DNA from: Blastocatellia bacterium AA13
Lineage (GTDB): Bacteria > Acidobacteriota > Blastocatellia > UBA7656
Assembly: GCA_003222245.1 (NCBI GenBank)
Contig: QHVH01000055.1
Location: 1 to 50,065, forward strand
Direction of reading: 5' to 3'
DNA length: 50,065 nucleotides
Under the pieces are notes generated by a model. That model was given only the letters and a program-made list of their open reading frames with translations, made no database searches and was not told where the DNA came from. A program made the translations under genes and the position numbers. Each line of letters opens with the position of its first letter. Position 1 is the first letter of the stretch. This document shows positions 35,617 to 44,036 of this stretch, in pieces.

Positions 35617-36014
35617 AAAAGCACGAGGCCGGGCCAGCGGAAAGCAGGGGAAAGATGATTGTCGAAAGGCGATATCTGGTCCCATATTCGCAATGAGCCG
35701 TAGCGCGGATTGTTTTGTTGATTGAGCCATCGAGTGCTGGATGAAGTGTTCTCGGGGTCCCCATACCGAAGAACGTGGGAAAACTCCTCGTAGAGGCGAG
35801 TTTACTCGTCAAAGAAATCGATAATGACTGAATTCATCGATTCGAAGAGCGAGCGGGAGACTGTGAGATTGTGGTTTCCAGCGACGGTATTCGCCGCTCT
35901 CTGGCCAGTTTCGCCCCGACGGGAACTGAGGAGACCCGATGAGGGCCACAGCCCTCGCAACTTATTATGACTTGAAAATACTCGTGATTCGCTTATTCTC
36001 TGTGGAGGCGCGTT
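35617..36014. other. Intergenic, one small hairpin, no clear gene
   Basis: About 400 bases. At 35781-35803 AAACTC...GAGTTT with an inner CTC/GAG forms a small hairpin without a T run. At about 35941-35960 GAGGG...CCCTC makes another. No coding frame or RNA gene is recognisable. Confidence 0.5.
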
Positions 36015-36179
36015 GTGTCAGAAGCTGTTATCGGGTTGTATGAGCAAAAGGCGCGATTGTTAGGTGAAGCAGGCTGTCGAGCGCTTTTGTTCGCCGGTGA
36101 GATTTCATACCAATCGGCCCAGGCATTAAACGCATGCTACCGTTCTATTACTCGTAATCACGAGCGCATCCGTAATTGA
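36015..36179 (+). CDS. Small ORF of unknown function
   Basis: A 54-codon frame with a GTG start, preceded by GGAGG seven bases upstream. The product begins VSEAVIGLYEQKARLLGEAG, then CRALLFAGEISYQSAQALNA, and appears helical with no signal sequence. I recognise no family. The good ribosome site is the only evidence beyond the open frame. It could be a remnant of a larger gene. Confidence 0.3.
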   Translation: MSEAVIGLYEQKARLLGEAGCRALLFAGEISYQSAQALNACYRSITRNHERIRN

Positions 36180-36299
36180 CCAGGCTCCCACGCCCGCGCG
36201 TCCAGCGGGCTCCGGAGGCCTTAAGCAGAGACCGCCGAGTATGAGCAGCCCTTCTCGAGAAGGCCGCTCCGGCGGCTTGAATGAACGCTGCCGTATTTT

Positions 36300-39098
36300 A
36301 TGAACACCGGAATCTGGCATAAAAAGCTCGCCTGGGCCGCGGCCGCGTCAGGGGCAATTCTCCTGGTGCTCACGGGCGCTTTGATAGCGTCGATCAACAG
36401 ACAGTACAAAGAGCTACTCAGGAGCACCAGTTCGATCACCGATCTTCGCAAGCTCGAAGAGCCTCTCGTCGCGCTCCAGGAATGGGCGCAAAGTAGTGAA
36501 CAGGACCGAGGCGGCGCCGATTCCTGGCGCGCTCCTTATGCAAATCTTACCTCGATCACGCGTGCGCTCGATCAGAGCGAGCCGACGGTGCAGGAGATCG
36601 AGCCTTCTTTGAAGCGCCTGGATTTTCTGTTCGCGCACATGGAGAAACAGTACGCGAGCACTCCGCTCGCGGGATCAGGCTCCGCTGACGGCAGGAACCT
36701 CGAGAAGGAGTTCCGCGTCGAGATCAAGAATACGATTGCCGGTCTCAGGGCCGCGCTGGCCTCGCTCCAGGGCAGAACCGAGTCGAGATCAGCCCTATTG
36801 GCCTCGGGCTGGCGCGATTTCAAGCTGCTGCTTCTTATTCCGTTTGTCTTGTTGGGAGCGACGGTTCTTTTGCTGACCCTCTTTCAACGTGAAAGAAGCC
36901 GCTATATTCGCGCGAGCGCCGCATTGAGCGACAGCGAAGAGCGATTCAGACAGTTGGTCGAATCCAACATCATCGGAATGATGGTTTCGGATTTCGACGG
37001 AAACGTTTCGGAGGCGAACAACGCGTTTTTGAGAATGCTCGGATATACGCGCGAGGATCTGGCGGGGGGGAGGATTCGATGGAATGCGATTACTCCGCAC
37101 GAGTTCGCGGAGCGCGACGAAGACGCCGCTGCTGAATTGAAATCCTTGGGTGCATGCACGCCGTTTGAAAAAGAATTCATAAGGAAGAACGGAGCGCGGG
37201 TGCCGGTGCTGATCGGCAGCGCGGTTCTAAAGGGTGAAAGCGCGAAGACCGTGGCTTTCGTCGTCGATTTGACCGAGCGAAAGCAGATTGAAAACCGGCT
37301 CGACGAATCTGAGCGGTTTTATCAACTGCTCTTTGAGCGAAACCTCGCGGGTGTCTATCGAATGAGCTTGTACGGCCAGATTCTCGATTGCAACGATGCC
37401 TTTGCGAAAATCCTCGGATGTCGTTCGAAATCTGAAGCAGCCTGCCTGAGCATCAACGAGTTCTATGAGAGCGAGTCAAGCCGTCAGGAGTTTCTCGCCC
37501 GCCTGCGCGAGCGAGGAGCGTTAACCAGCTTTGAGCATCAGCTCCGGCGAAAGGGCGGCGAGCTGATCTGGATTCTGGAGAATGTAAATCTTGTAGCAAC
37601 GGGCGACGGGATGCCTCCCGTGATCGAGGGTACGATCATCGACGTAACCGAGCGAAAGAACGCCGAACGAGCTCTGCGCGCCAGCGAAGCCCGGCTTCGC
37701 CTGATGATCGAGCAGGCGCCGGCGATTCTCTGGACGACGGACGACTCCCTGCGCCTTACATCCGCCATAGGCCGAGGACTAAAAGCGCTCGGTATGCGGC
37801 CCAACGCGTTCAACGGCATCGGTCTGCAGGAGTATTTCGGCGGTGACGAAGGGGCGTTGGCCGCGCACGAGAAAGCGTTAAAAGGCGAGCGGGTGGACTA
37901 TGACATCGACTGGAGCGGCCGCGCGTTTCATTCGCACGTCGAGCCGTTCGTCGATATCGACGGCAAGCCTCTTGGAACGATCGGCATCGCTCTGGATGTT
38001 ACCGAGCGAAAGCGCAGCCAGGAAGAGCACGCGGCGCTGCAAGCCGACATTCAGAGGTCCGCTATCGAGTGGGTGGAGACGTTCGATTCGGTTGAATCTC
38101 CGCTCATCATTCTTGACGCCGCCGAGCGGGTGGTGAGGCTGAACAGATCGGCGCGCCGGCTTTCGGGGCTGAGCTTGCGAGAAGCGCAGAGCCGTCGATT
38201 CGTTTCGCTTGGCGAAGGAGAACCGTGGAATGCGGCCCGGCAGCTTGCCGTCCAGGCGCTTGAAAGCGGCAGTTCTATGACGACTCAGATTCTCGAATCG
38301 ACAGGCAAATGCTGGGACATCACCGCCGATAGGTATCTGCTTCCCGATTCCGAGGCGCGAATAATAATCACTATTCGCGACATCACCGAGCTTGTAAGAC
38401 TTCAGCAGTCGATTCGAAAAAACGACACGCTTTTCGCGATGGGAAATCTGGTTGCCGGCGTAGCTCACGAGGTGAGGAACCCCTTGTTCAGCATCTCGGC
38501 GACCCTTCAGGCATTCGAGGCGCGCTTCGGCGGTAATCGTGATTATCAGAGGTACACGGATGTTCTGAAGGCCGAGATAGACAGGCTGAACGAGCTTATG
38601 CGCGAGCTGCTGGAGTACGGCAGGCCAAAGACGCTCGAGCTCGCCAGTGCGTCTCTGGGAGAGATATTGGATGAGGCCGTCGGGGCATGTGAATCGCTGG
38701 CGGGGCGACTCAGCGTGAATGTACTTCACAAGGTGAATGGCCCGATTCCCGATCTCCTGGCGGATCGGCGCAAGATGGCGCAGGTATTTCAGAATCTACT
38801 GGAGAACGCTATCCAGCATTCGCCGCCCGGCGGCGTGGTTGTGGCGGAAGCAAAAGCCGGCGGAGACAACGGCTCGGGTTGGGTGGATTGCTGTGTCAGC
38901 GATTCAGGACCGGGGTTCAACAGCGAGGATCTGCCGAGAATCTTCGAACCGTTCTTCTCTCGCCGAAGAGGAGGAACGGGCCTCGGGCTTTCAATAGTCC
39001 AGCGAATAATAAACGAACACGGCGGATCCATAGTCGCGGGCAACCGGCCGGAGGGCGGCGCCGTCGTCAAGGTGAGCCTGCGCTTCTCGCGAAATTAA
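36300..39098 (+). CDS. Membrane sensor histidine kinase with four PAS domains (NtrB-like output)
   Basis: 932 residues. TM1 is at ~14-32, a periplasmic helical sensor at ~33-175 and TM2 at ~178-197 (LLLIPFVLLGATVLLLTLFQ). Four PAS units follow, with linkers ending in ERKQIENRL, ERKNAERAL, ERKRSQEEH and RDITELVRL. HisKA carries His723 in GVAHEVRNP, the NtrB/AtoS type rather than the hybrid type, and the HATPase has SDSGPGF and GGTGLGLSI. There is no receiver. The NtrC-family regulator starts 225 bases downstream on the same strand, so the two should form one two-component system. Confidence 0.9.
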   Translation: MNTGIWHKKLAWAAAASGAILLVLTGALIASINRQYKELLRSTSSITDLRKLEEPLVALQEWAQSSEQDRGGADSWRAPYANLTSITRALDQSEPTVQEIEPSLKRLDFLFAHMEKQYASTPLAGSGSADGRNLEKEFRVEIKNTIAGLRAALASLQGRTESRSALLASGWRDFKLLLLIPFVLLGATVLLLTLFQRERSRYIRASAALSDSEERFRQLVESNIIGMMVSDFDGNVSEANNAFLRMLGYTREDLAGGRIRWNAITPHEFAERDEDAAAELKSLGACTPFEKEFIRKNGARVPVLIGSAVLKGESAKTVAFVVDLTERKQIENRLDESERFYQLLFERNLAGVYRMSLYGQILDCNDAFAKILGCRSKSEAACLSINEFYESESSRQEFLARLRERGALTSFEHQLRRKGGELIWILENVNLVATGDGMPPVIEGTIIDVTERKNAERALRASEARLRLMIEQAPAILWTTDDSLRLTSAIGRGLKALGMRPNAFNGIGLQEYFGGDEGALAAHEKALKGERVDYDIDWSGRAFHSHVEPFVDIDGKPLGTIGIALDVTERKRSQEEHAALQADIQRSAIEWVETFDSVESPLIILDAAERVVRLNRSARRLSGLSLREAQSRRFVSLGEGEPWNAARQLAVQALESGSSMTTQILESTGKCWDITADRYLLPDSEARIIITIRDITELVRLQQSIRKNDTLFAMGNLVAGVAHEVRNPLFSISATLQAFEARFGGNRDYQRYTDVLKAEIDRLNELMRELLEYGRPKTLELASASLGEILDEAVGACESLAGRLSVNVLHKVNGPIPDLLADRRKMAQVFQNLLENAIQHSPPGGVVVAEAKAGGDNGSGWVDCCVSDSGPGFNSEDLPRIFEPFFSRRRGGTGLGLSIVQRIINEHGGSIVAGNRPEGGAVVKVSLRFSRN

Positions 39099-39176
39099 TG
39101 CCCAGTTAAAGTGACGCGCGGCATGGATGCGATAGAGGTTGCTTATGATTTAATCATCCGCGATAAGAACGAATGT

Positions 39177-39203
39177 AAAGGGGGCCTCCGTGCCGCCTCC
39201 TTT
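39177..39203 (+). terminator. Hairpin between kinase and NtrC-type regulator
   Basis: AAAGGGGGC (39177-39185) pairs with GCCTCCTTT (39195-39203) over 9 bp with one G-U pair and a 9-nt loop. Only a three-T tract ends it, so it may be a weak terminator or attenuator that lowers regulator expression relative to the kinase. Confidence 0.4.
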
Positions 39204-39323
39204 CCCAGCTACGCCCTATTTCTCGAGGGGCTCGGTTCATAAGAGCGGCGGCGACGGGGCCCGCCGACATTGAGCTTCATGCTTCCGCGGTTCCGCGAAT
39301 CGCCTTTGAAAGGTTAAAACGCG

Positions 39324-40676
39324 ATGGCCAAAAACAAAGTCCTGATCGTGGATGACGAGCCGGGAATCCGATTTGGGCTGCGGGATTATCTCGAAATCAA
39401 CGGGTTCGGTGTAGAGGAGTCGAGCAGCGCTCGCGAAGCGCTCGACAAGTTTCAGTCTTTTCGTCCGGATGTCGTTATCGCGGATTATCTCCTCGAAGAT
39501 GGAAACGCGCTCGATCTGCTGGCGAAGTTGAGAGCTGCCGCGCCTGAAATTCCCGTGATCATTCTGACGGGTCACGGCTCTATCGACCTTGCCGTTCGCG
39601 CGATTAAAGAAGGAGCCGAACAGTTTTTGACGAAGCCGGTGGAGCTTCCGGCGCTGCTGATAATGATGCAGCGACTGATAGAGAATACTCGCAACAGACA
39701 TAAGCAGATGGCCAGAGCCAGCGTGCAGGCTCGCGAGGCCGTCGATCCGTTTCGAGGTACAAGCGCCGCGATTCGCGACCTGGCGGAGCAGGCCTCCCGT
39801 GTGATGGCTTCCGACAGCGCCGTGCTTATACAGGGAGAGACCGGAACCGGAAAAGGCGTGCTGGCTCACTGGCTCCACAACAACGGCCCTCGAGCCGATG
39901 AAGCTTTCGTCGACTTGAACTGCGCCGGCCTCGCGCCGGAGTTCCTGGAAACCGAATTGTTCGGACACGAAAAGGGCGCCTTCACCAGCGCCGTTTCGAG
40001 CAAGCAGGGCCTGCTTGAAGTCGCGCACCGGGGGACGGTGTTCCTGGATGAAATAGGCGACGTCGATCTTCACGTTCAGCCAAAGCTATTAAAGGTGCTC
40101 GAAGAAAAACGATTTCGCAGGCTTGGCGCGGTTCGCGATCTTGCGGTGGATATTCGGCTCATAGCGGCCACGCATCAGGATCTTGCGACGCTCGTGCGAG
40201 AAAAAAAATTCAGGAGCGACCTTTACTTCAGGATCAGCACGATTCCATTGATGGTGCCTTCGCTAGCGCAACGCCCGGAGGACATTCCGATCCTGGCCGA
40301 ACATCTGCTTCGATCGCTCGGCCCCGATTTAGGCCGTGGTCAGATCGAATTGACTCTCGACGCCGTCAAAGCTCTTCAGTCCTACGGCTGGCCCGGCAAT
40401 ATTCGCGAGCTGCGAAACGTGTTGGAACGCGCTCTTCTTCTAAGCGACCAGAGCGTTCTGCGAGCCGCGGATTTGCGCTTCGAATCAAACGGGGCTTCGG
40501 ATATTTGGACCGAGAGCTCTGATATGACGCTTTTGGAATTCGAGCAGCGGCTCATCGAAAGAGTGATCAACGAAGAGCACGGCCGCGTCGAACAGGCGGC
40601 GCGCCGCCTCGCGATTCCAAAGAGCAGCCTCTATCAAAAGATCAAAAAATACGGCATCGTCGTTTCGCGCCACTGA
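39324..40676 (+). CDS. Sigma-54-dependent NtrC-family response regulator
   Basis: 450 residues: receiver (DDEPG acid cluster, phospho-Asp54, Lys in FLTKPVEL), AAA+ domain (Walker A GETGTGKG ~171-178, Walker B GTVFLDEIGD, sensor and R-finger regions SDLYFRISTI) and a C-terminal Fis-type helix-turn-helix (RVEQAARRLAIPKSSLYQKI). The loop that contacts sigma-54, normally GAFTGA, here reads GAFTSA (residues 218-223, Ser222). It should activate sigma-54 RNA polymerase when phosphorylated by the upstream kinase. A matching sigma-54-type promoter lies 124 bases after its stop. Confidence 0.93.
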   Translation: MAKNKVLIVDDEPGIRFGLRDYLEINGFGVEESSSAREALDKFQSFRPDVVIADYLLEDGNALDLLAKLRAAAPEIPVIILTGHGSIDLAVRAIKEGAEQFLTKPVELPALLIMMQRLIENTRNRHKQMARASVQAREAVDPFRGTSAAIRDLAEQASRVMASDSAVLIQGETGTGKGVLAHWLHNNGPRADEAFVDLNCAGLAPEFLETELFGHEKGAFTSAVSSKQGLLEVAHRGTVFLDEIGDVDLHVQPKLLKVLEEKRFRRLGAVRDLAVDIRLIAATHQDLATLVREKKFRSDLYFRISTIPLMVPSLAQRPEDIPILAEHLLRSLGPDLGRGQIELTLDAVKALQSYGWPGNIRELRNVLERALLLSDQSVLRAADLRFESNGASDIWTESSDMTLLEFEQRLIERVINEEHGRVEQAARRLAIPKSSLYQKIKKYGIVVSRH

Positions 40677-40799
40677 ATTCTTCCAGAAACCAGAATCCGT
40701 TTTTGAATCTCAGACGAATAGACGCGCGTGCTTCCAACCTCTAAGCATTAAGTTGTATGGAATGGTGGGTTGAGCGAGGTCTCGCAAATCGCGCCTGCA

Positions 40800-40815
40800 T
40801 GGCGCCTGTCTTGCA
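40800..40815 (+). promoter_or_regulatory. Sigma-54 (-24/-12)-type promoter
   Basis: TGGCGCC-TGTC-TTGCA matches the sigma-54 consensus TGGCACG-N4-TTGCW, with the invariant GG and GC exactly ten bases apart. The predicted transcription start is near 40827. It lies right after the gene for a sigma-54 activator and about 275 bases before the lone receiver gene, so it probably drives that gene and possibly the O-antigen ligase gene beyond it. Confidence 0.6.
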
Positions 40816-40832
40816 GAAAGAGAAACCGAGTG

Positions 40833-40909
40833 GAGGGCGGATGCCGATAACGATCACGTTGGGTTAGGGAATCCAAGGGGATACGAATACTGGGGGGACA
40901 TCCGCCCTC
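40833..40909. repeat. 11-bp perfect inverted repeat in the 41090 leader
   Basis: GAGGGCGGATG (40833-40843) and CATCCGCCCTC (40899-40909) are exact complements 55 bases apart. Each arm is followed within a few bases by GATAACG or CGTTATC, which are also complementary. It lies just downstream of the sigma-54-type promoter and could be an operator pair or a folded leader. Confidence 0.65.
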
Positions 40910-41089
40910 GCCGTTATCATATTTGTTAAAAGTTCTTGGTTCGGATTCAAAGGTACTCTTTTGGAGCGGGCAAATATCTTCTGTGAAGTAACTTTTGTGA
41001 AGTACTCCAGGCTCTGAAAGCACCGTAGCATTTCTCCAGCTCGCGCGGTTTATGCCTTACAAAGTTCGTACAAGGGAAAACGATGCCGT

Positions 41090-41455
41090 ATGGCCGAGAG
41101 AATCCTCTTCGTTGACGACGAGGCGCGAATACTGGATGCGTTGAGCGAATTCTTCATCGATTGCGGGTATGAAGTCGACTGCGCTCTGACGACCGATCTC
41201 GCGAAATCACTCCTTTCGGATCATTCCTATCTTGCCGTTGTTTCAGATATCAGCTTCAGCGGTCTTGAAGGCCGCGAGGGTCTTGATCTGATCGATCATG
41301 TCTGTAACCACTGCTCATTGACGCCCGTTATAGTCCTCACCGCTCACGTTTCGAACGACCTGGAAGGCGAAGCGCGGCGGCGAGGCGCGTCCGCATTTCT
41401 GACCAAGCCCGCTTCGCTCATAGACCTGGAGGCGATGCTTCGGAGCTTCGCATAA
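41090..41455 (+). CDS. Stand-alone receiver-domain response regulator
   Basis: 121 residues, only a receiver: FVDDEAR acid pair, phospho-Asp53 in VVSDISFSG, Thr in VLTAH and Lys in FLTKPAS. With no output domain it would act through protein contact, as a phosphate sink or a relay piece. It follows the sigma-54 regulator and precedes the O-antigen ligase gene by 149 bases. The long leader has the sigma-54-type promoter and the inverted repeat. Confidence 0.88.
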   Translation: MAERILFVDDEARILDALSEFFIDCGYEVDCALTTDLAKSLLSDHSYLAVVSDISFSGLEGREGLDLIDHVCNHCSLTPVIVLTAHVSNDLEGEARRRGASAFLTKPASLIDLEAMLRSFA

Positions 41456-41604
41456 TCCTCGATTCAGCATCCTGGTAGTTTCGCGTTTGGTCCACCACCA
41501 ATAACTCACAACGGCCCAGATCATAACTCTCTCTCGATTCCGTTGAGCGCCTGCTTCGTCCTGAGATTAAGGACGCCTCGCCTATTCTCGAATATAATGC
41601 GCGG

Positions 41605-43893
41605 ATGCGGCAGAACAGAGAGCCTATCTCTATTTCGCAAAACGGCTCCCGATTACGGCTCATCTTATTCTGTGTCGTCGCAGTGATGCTCGTTTCGATA
41701 CCGACGGCTATAAGCAGCTTTTTCTATCGCACAACGGTCCTGCCCAAGTACGTCCTTCTAGTCGTCGGCGCATCGCTCATATTAATGCTGCTCCTGATGA
41801 TGCCGCTCTCGGGCGAACGCGGCGGCGCCGAAATCACGGCAGCCAGGTCGCGACTGACATTGCTGCTGGTTCTGTTTTTGATTACCGTCGTCGTTTCCAC
41901 CGCGTTCGGAGCGGCTCCGCTGGGCTCGCTCTTCGGCAGCTATGACAATCAAATGGGGCTGCTTTCATATCTCTGTTTCTTTGTCTGCTACGCCGGTTTA
42001 ATCATCGCGATCGGAGCCAATGAGCGCTGGTTTGTTCTGATGCTATGGTCGATATTGTTTACGGGTCTCGTCGTCGCCGCGTACGCAGTCGCGCAGTTTG
42101 TCGGCCGCGATCCGTTTCTTTCGCCTGCTCTTTACACATACCCCTCGCCAGACGGGCCGATCACGCGAGTCCCAAGCACTCTTGGGCATTCAAATTATCT
42201 CGGAAACTTTCTGCTCTATACGACTCCGATCAGCGCGGCCATGGCTTTTGCATCGACGGGCAGCGCGCGCCGAATCGCGATCTCTGGCGTCGCTCTGTCG
42301 ATCGCGGCTATTGCCTTCAGCGGGACGCGAGGCGCATGGCTTGGTCTGCTAGGCAGCGGAATCGTATTTGCCATCCTCGAGCGGCGCAAGACAGGTGTTG
42401 TTCGGACCGCCAATCGGAAGGGTCGCCGCGTCGCCATCATTGGAACCTCGGCTTTTATCCTGGTGTCGGTTTTGATAATTGCCGCCATCCCGCGCTCTCG
42501 GAGCATCTTGTTGCGCGGCCGAGCGTTTGTTACCGACGGCCTCACGGGCTCCGGCAGAACCATACTGTGGCGCGATGCAGCTAGAATGGTTCCTTCATAC
42601 GCGCTGATCGGCTGCGGTCCTGAAGGCTTCAGCAAAGCATTTCTGCCCTATAAATCCGACGATCTCGCGAAGAATGCGCCGCAAATAAACAACGAGAGCT
42701 CGCACAACTCTTATCTTGATTCGGCGATTAGTTATGGACTGCTCGGAGCGGTCTTCTACGCAGCCGTGATTGCGTATGCGTTTCTCCTGCTCTTCATGTC
42801 TCGCCGCGCCGCCGCGAGCAAAAGCATGAGACTAACATTGAGCGGGCTCGCGGCCTCTCTTGTTGGAATCTGTATTCACAACTTCTTCATCTACAATCAA
42901 ATTCCGACCGGTCTGTACTTTTTCTCCTTTCTGGCGCTGACTGTCGCTGCGTCGAATATTGTCGCGGCGCACGCTTCCGGCGGCGTGAGGGCAGAAGCGA
43001 AACCTACCGCGAGTCGAAAAGCCGCTTTGATCCTGTCCGTTATAGCGGGAACCGCGGTCGTGTTCCTTGCCGTGTATTACGCGTCGGGAATCGCGCGATC
43101 CGACGCCGCTCTCGAGCGAGCGTTTGACTATGCTCGGGCCGGATCGATCGAACAGGTTATAAGCAACGGAGATATTGCCGCCGCGGGACCCGATCCCATT
43201 CATGCCTACGACTATCAAGTTGCTCGGGCGATCACGCAGTCAATCGATATTTCCGAAGACGCGCCGCTGGATACCGCCGGAACCGCGACCGAGCGCAACG
43301 CGCTTCGAGCGCGACGAATGAAAGCGATCGAAACAGCGATGGCGCATTCTGAATTATCGCTGCCGCGTTCTCTTACGCCGGAAGCAAGCGCGGTGCTTCT
43401 CGCCTATCTCGCATTCAAATCCGGCGACGCGGAAAAGCTGCGAGCGTGCGCGGAGCGGGCGGTGAAATTGGATTCGCGATTATTCAGCGCCCGCTGGCTT
43501 ATGGCTGAAGCTCTGCTGAGCTCCGATGATCGCGAGGGCGCCATTCGTGAAGCAAGGGCCGCGCTTGCGCTTGCCCCTTCGTCCGCCGAAGCACATTCGG
43601 TATTGAAGCGGGCGCGCGGCGAGTTTGAGGATCTGCTTAAGCGGGCAAAGAAGGCCGAACGAAAGGGCAAGCTCGATCGAGCGGAAGCGCAGCTCAGGCG
43701 CGCCGTACGAGACTACGACTCTTGTCTATCATGCCATCGGGCGCTCGCGCTGTTTTGGGAACGGCGGGCCAGATGGGCGGATGCGACAATCGAGTGGGAG
43801 CGGCTATTCCGCGAAGCCGCAGATGCGGTTGCTAAAGACGAAGCCGCGGCGCACCTTCAGGCAATAAAAGAGCGGGCTCGAACAGGTGGTTGA
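41605..43893 (+). CDS. O-antigen ligase/polymerase (Wzy_C) membrane protein with C-terminal TPR region
   Basis: 762 residues. About 11 hydrophobic segments fill residues ~20-480. The Wzy_C signature occurs at TRGAWLGLLGSGIVFAILER, and the large periplasmic loop (VPSTLGHSNYLGNF earlier; ESSHNSYLDSAISYGLLGAV later) has the conserved NxxL and HNSYLD elements of O-antigen ligases and polymerases. The last ~250 residues are helical repeats (AERAVKLDSRLFSARWLMAE; DREGAIREARAALALAPSSA; LDRAEAQLRRAVRDYDS), i.e. TPR-like. It joins or polymerises surface glycans at the inner membrane. No other glycan genes are adjacent. A TATAAT lies 7 bases before the ATG, without a good -35. Confidence 0.85.
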   Translation: MRQNREPISISQNGSRLRLILFCVVAVMLVSIPTAISSFFYRTTVLPKYVLLVVGASLILMLLLMMPLSGERGGAEITAARSRLTLLLVLFLITVVVSTAFGAAPLGSLFGSYDNQMGLLSYLCFFVCYAGLIIAIGANERWFVLMLWSILFTGLVVAAYAVAQFVGRDPFLSPALYTYPSPDGPITRVPSTLGHSNYLGNFLLYTTPISAAMAFASTGSARRIAISGVALSIAAIAFSGTRGAWLGLLGSGIVFAILERRKTGVVRTANRKGRRVAIIGTSAFILVSVLIIAAIPRSRSILLRGRAFVTDGLTGSGRTILWRDAARMVPSYALIGCGPEGFSKAFLPYKSDDLAKNAPQINNESSHNSYLDSAISYGLLGAVFYAAVIAYAFLLLFMSRRAAASKSMRLTLSGLAASLVGICIHNFFIYNQIPTGLYFFSFLALTVAASNIVAAHASGGVRAEAKPTASRKAALILSVIAGTAVVFLAVYYASGIARSDAALERAFDYARAGSIEQVISNGDIAAAGPDPIHAYDYQVARAITQSIDISEDAPLDTAGTATERNALRARRMKAIETAMAHSELSLPRSLTPEASAVLLAYLAFKSGDAEKLRACAERAVKLDSRLFSARWLMAEALLSSDDREGAIREARAALALAPSSAEAHSVLKRARGEFEDLLKRAKKAERKGKLDRAEAQLRRAVRDYDSCLSCHRALALFWERRARWADATIEWERLFREAADAVAKDEAAAHLQAIKERARTGG

Positions 43894-43959
43894 AAATAAG
43901 CCCTAACGGTTGAGCACAAGCGATCGAGAATCTGAATTACGGAATGGTCGCCATAAAAT

Positions 43960-44000
43960 AGAAGCGGCCATCGAAACTGGTTTCGATGGCCGCTTCTTTT
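43960..44000. terminator. Strong bidirectional terminator
   Basis: AGAAGCGGCCATCGAAAC (43960-43977) and GTTTCGATGGCCGCTTCT (43980-43997) form a perfect 18-bp stem with a two-base loop. TTTT follows on the plus strand and an A-rich ATAAAATA precedes, giving a T tract on the minus strand. It sits between the convergent O-antigen ligase and TonB receptor genes and can serve both. Confidence 0.92.
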
Positions 44001-44036
44001 GCGTTGACGCTTACACGCAATCAGATCTCAAGCGCG

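Noticed and set aside
41593-41598. TATAAT just before the O-antigen ligase start
   Set aside because: No -35 at a workable distance, and the start would fall at the ATG; too weak to list as a promoter.
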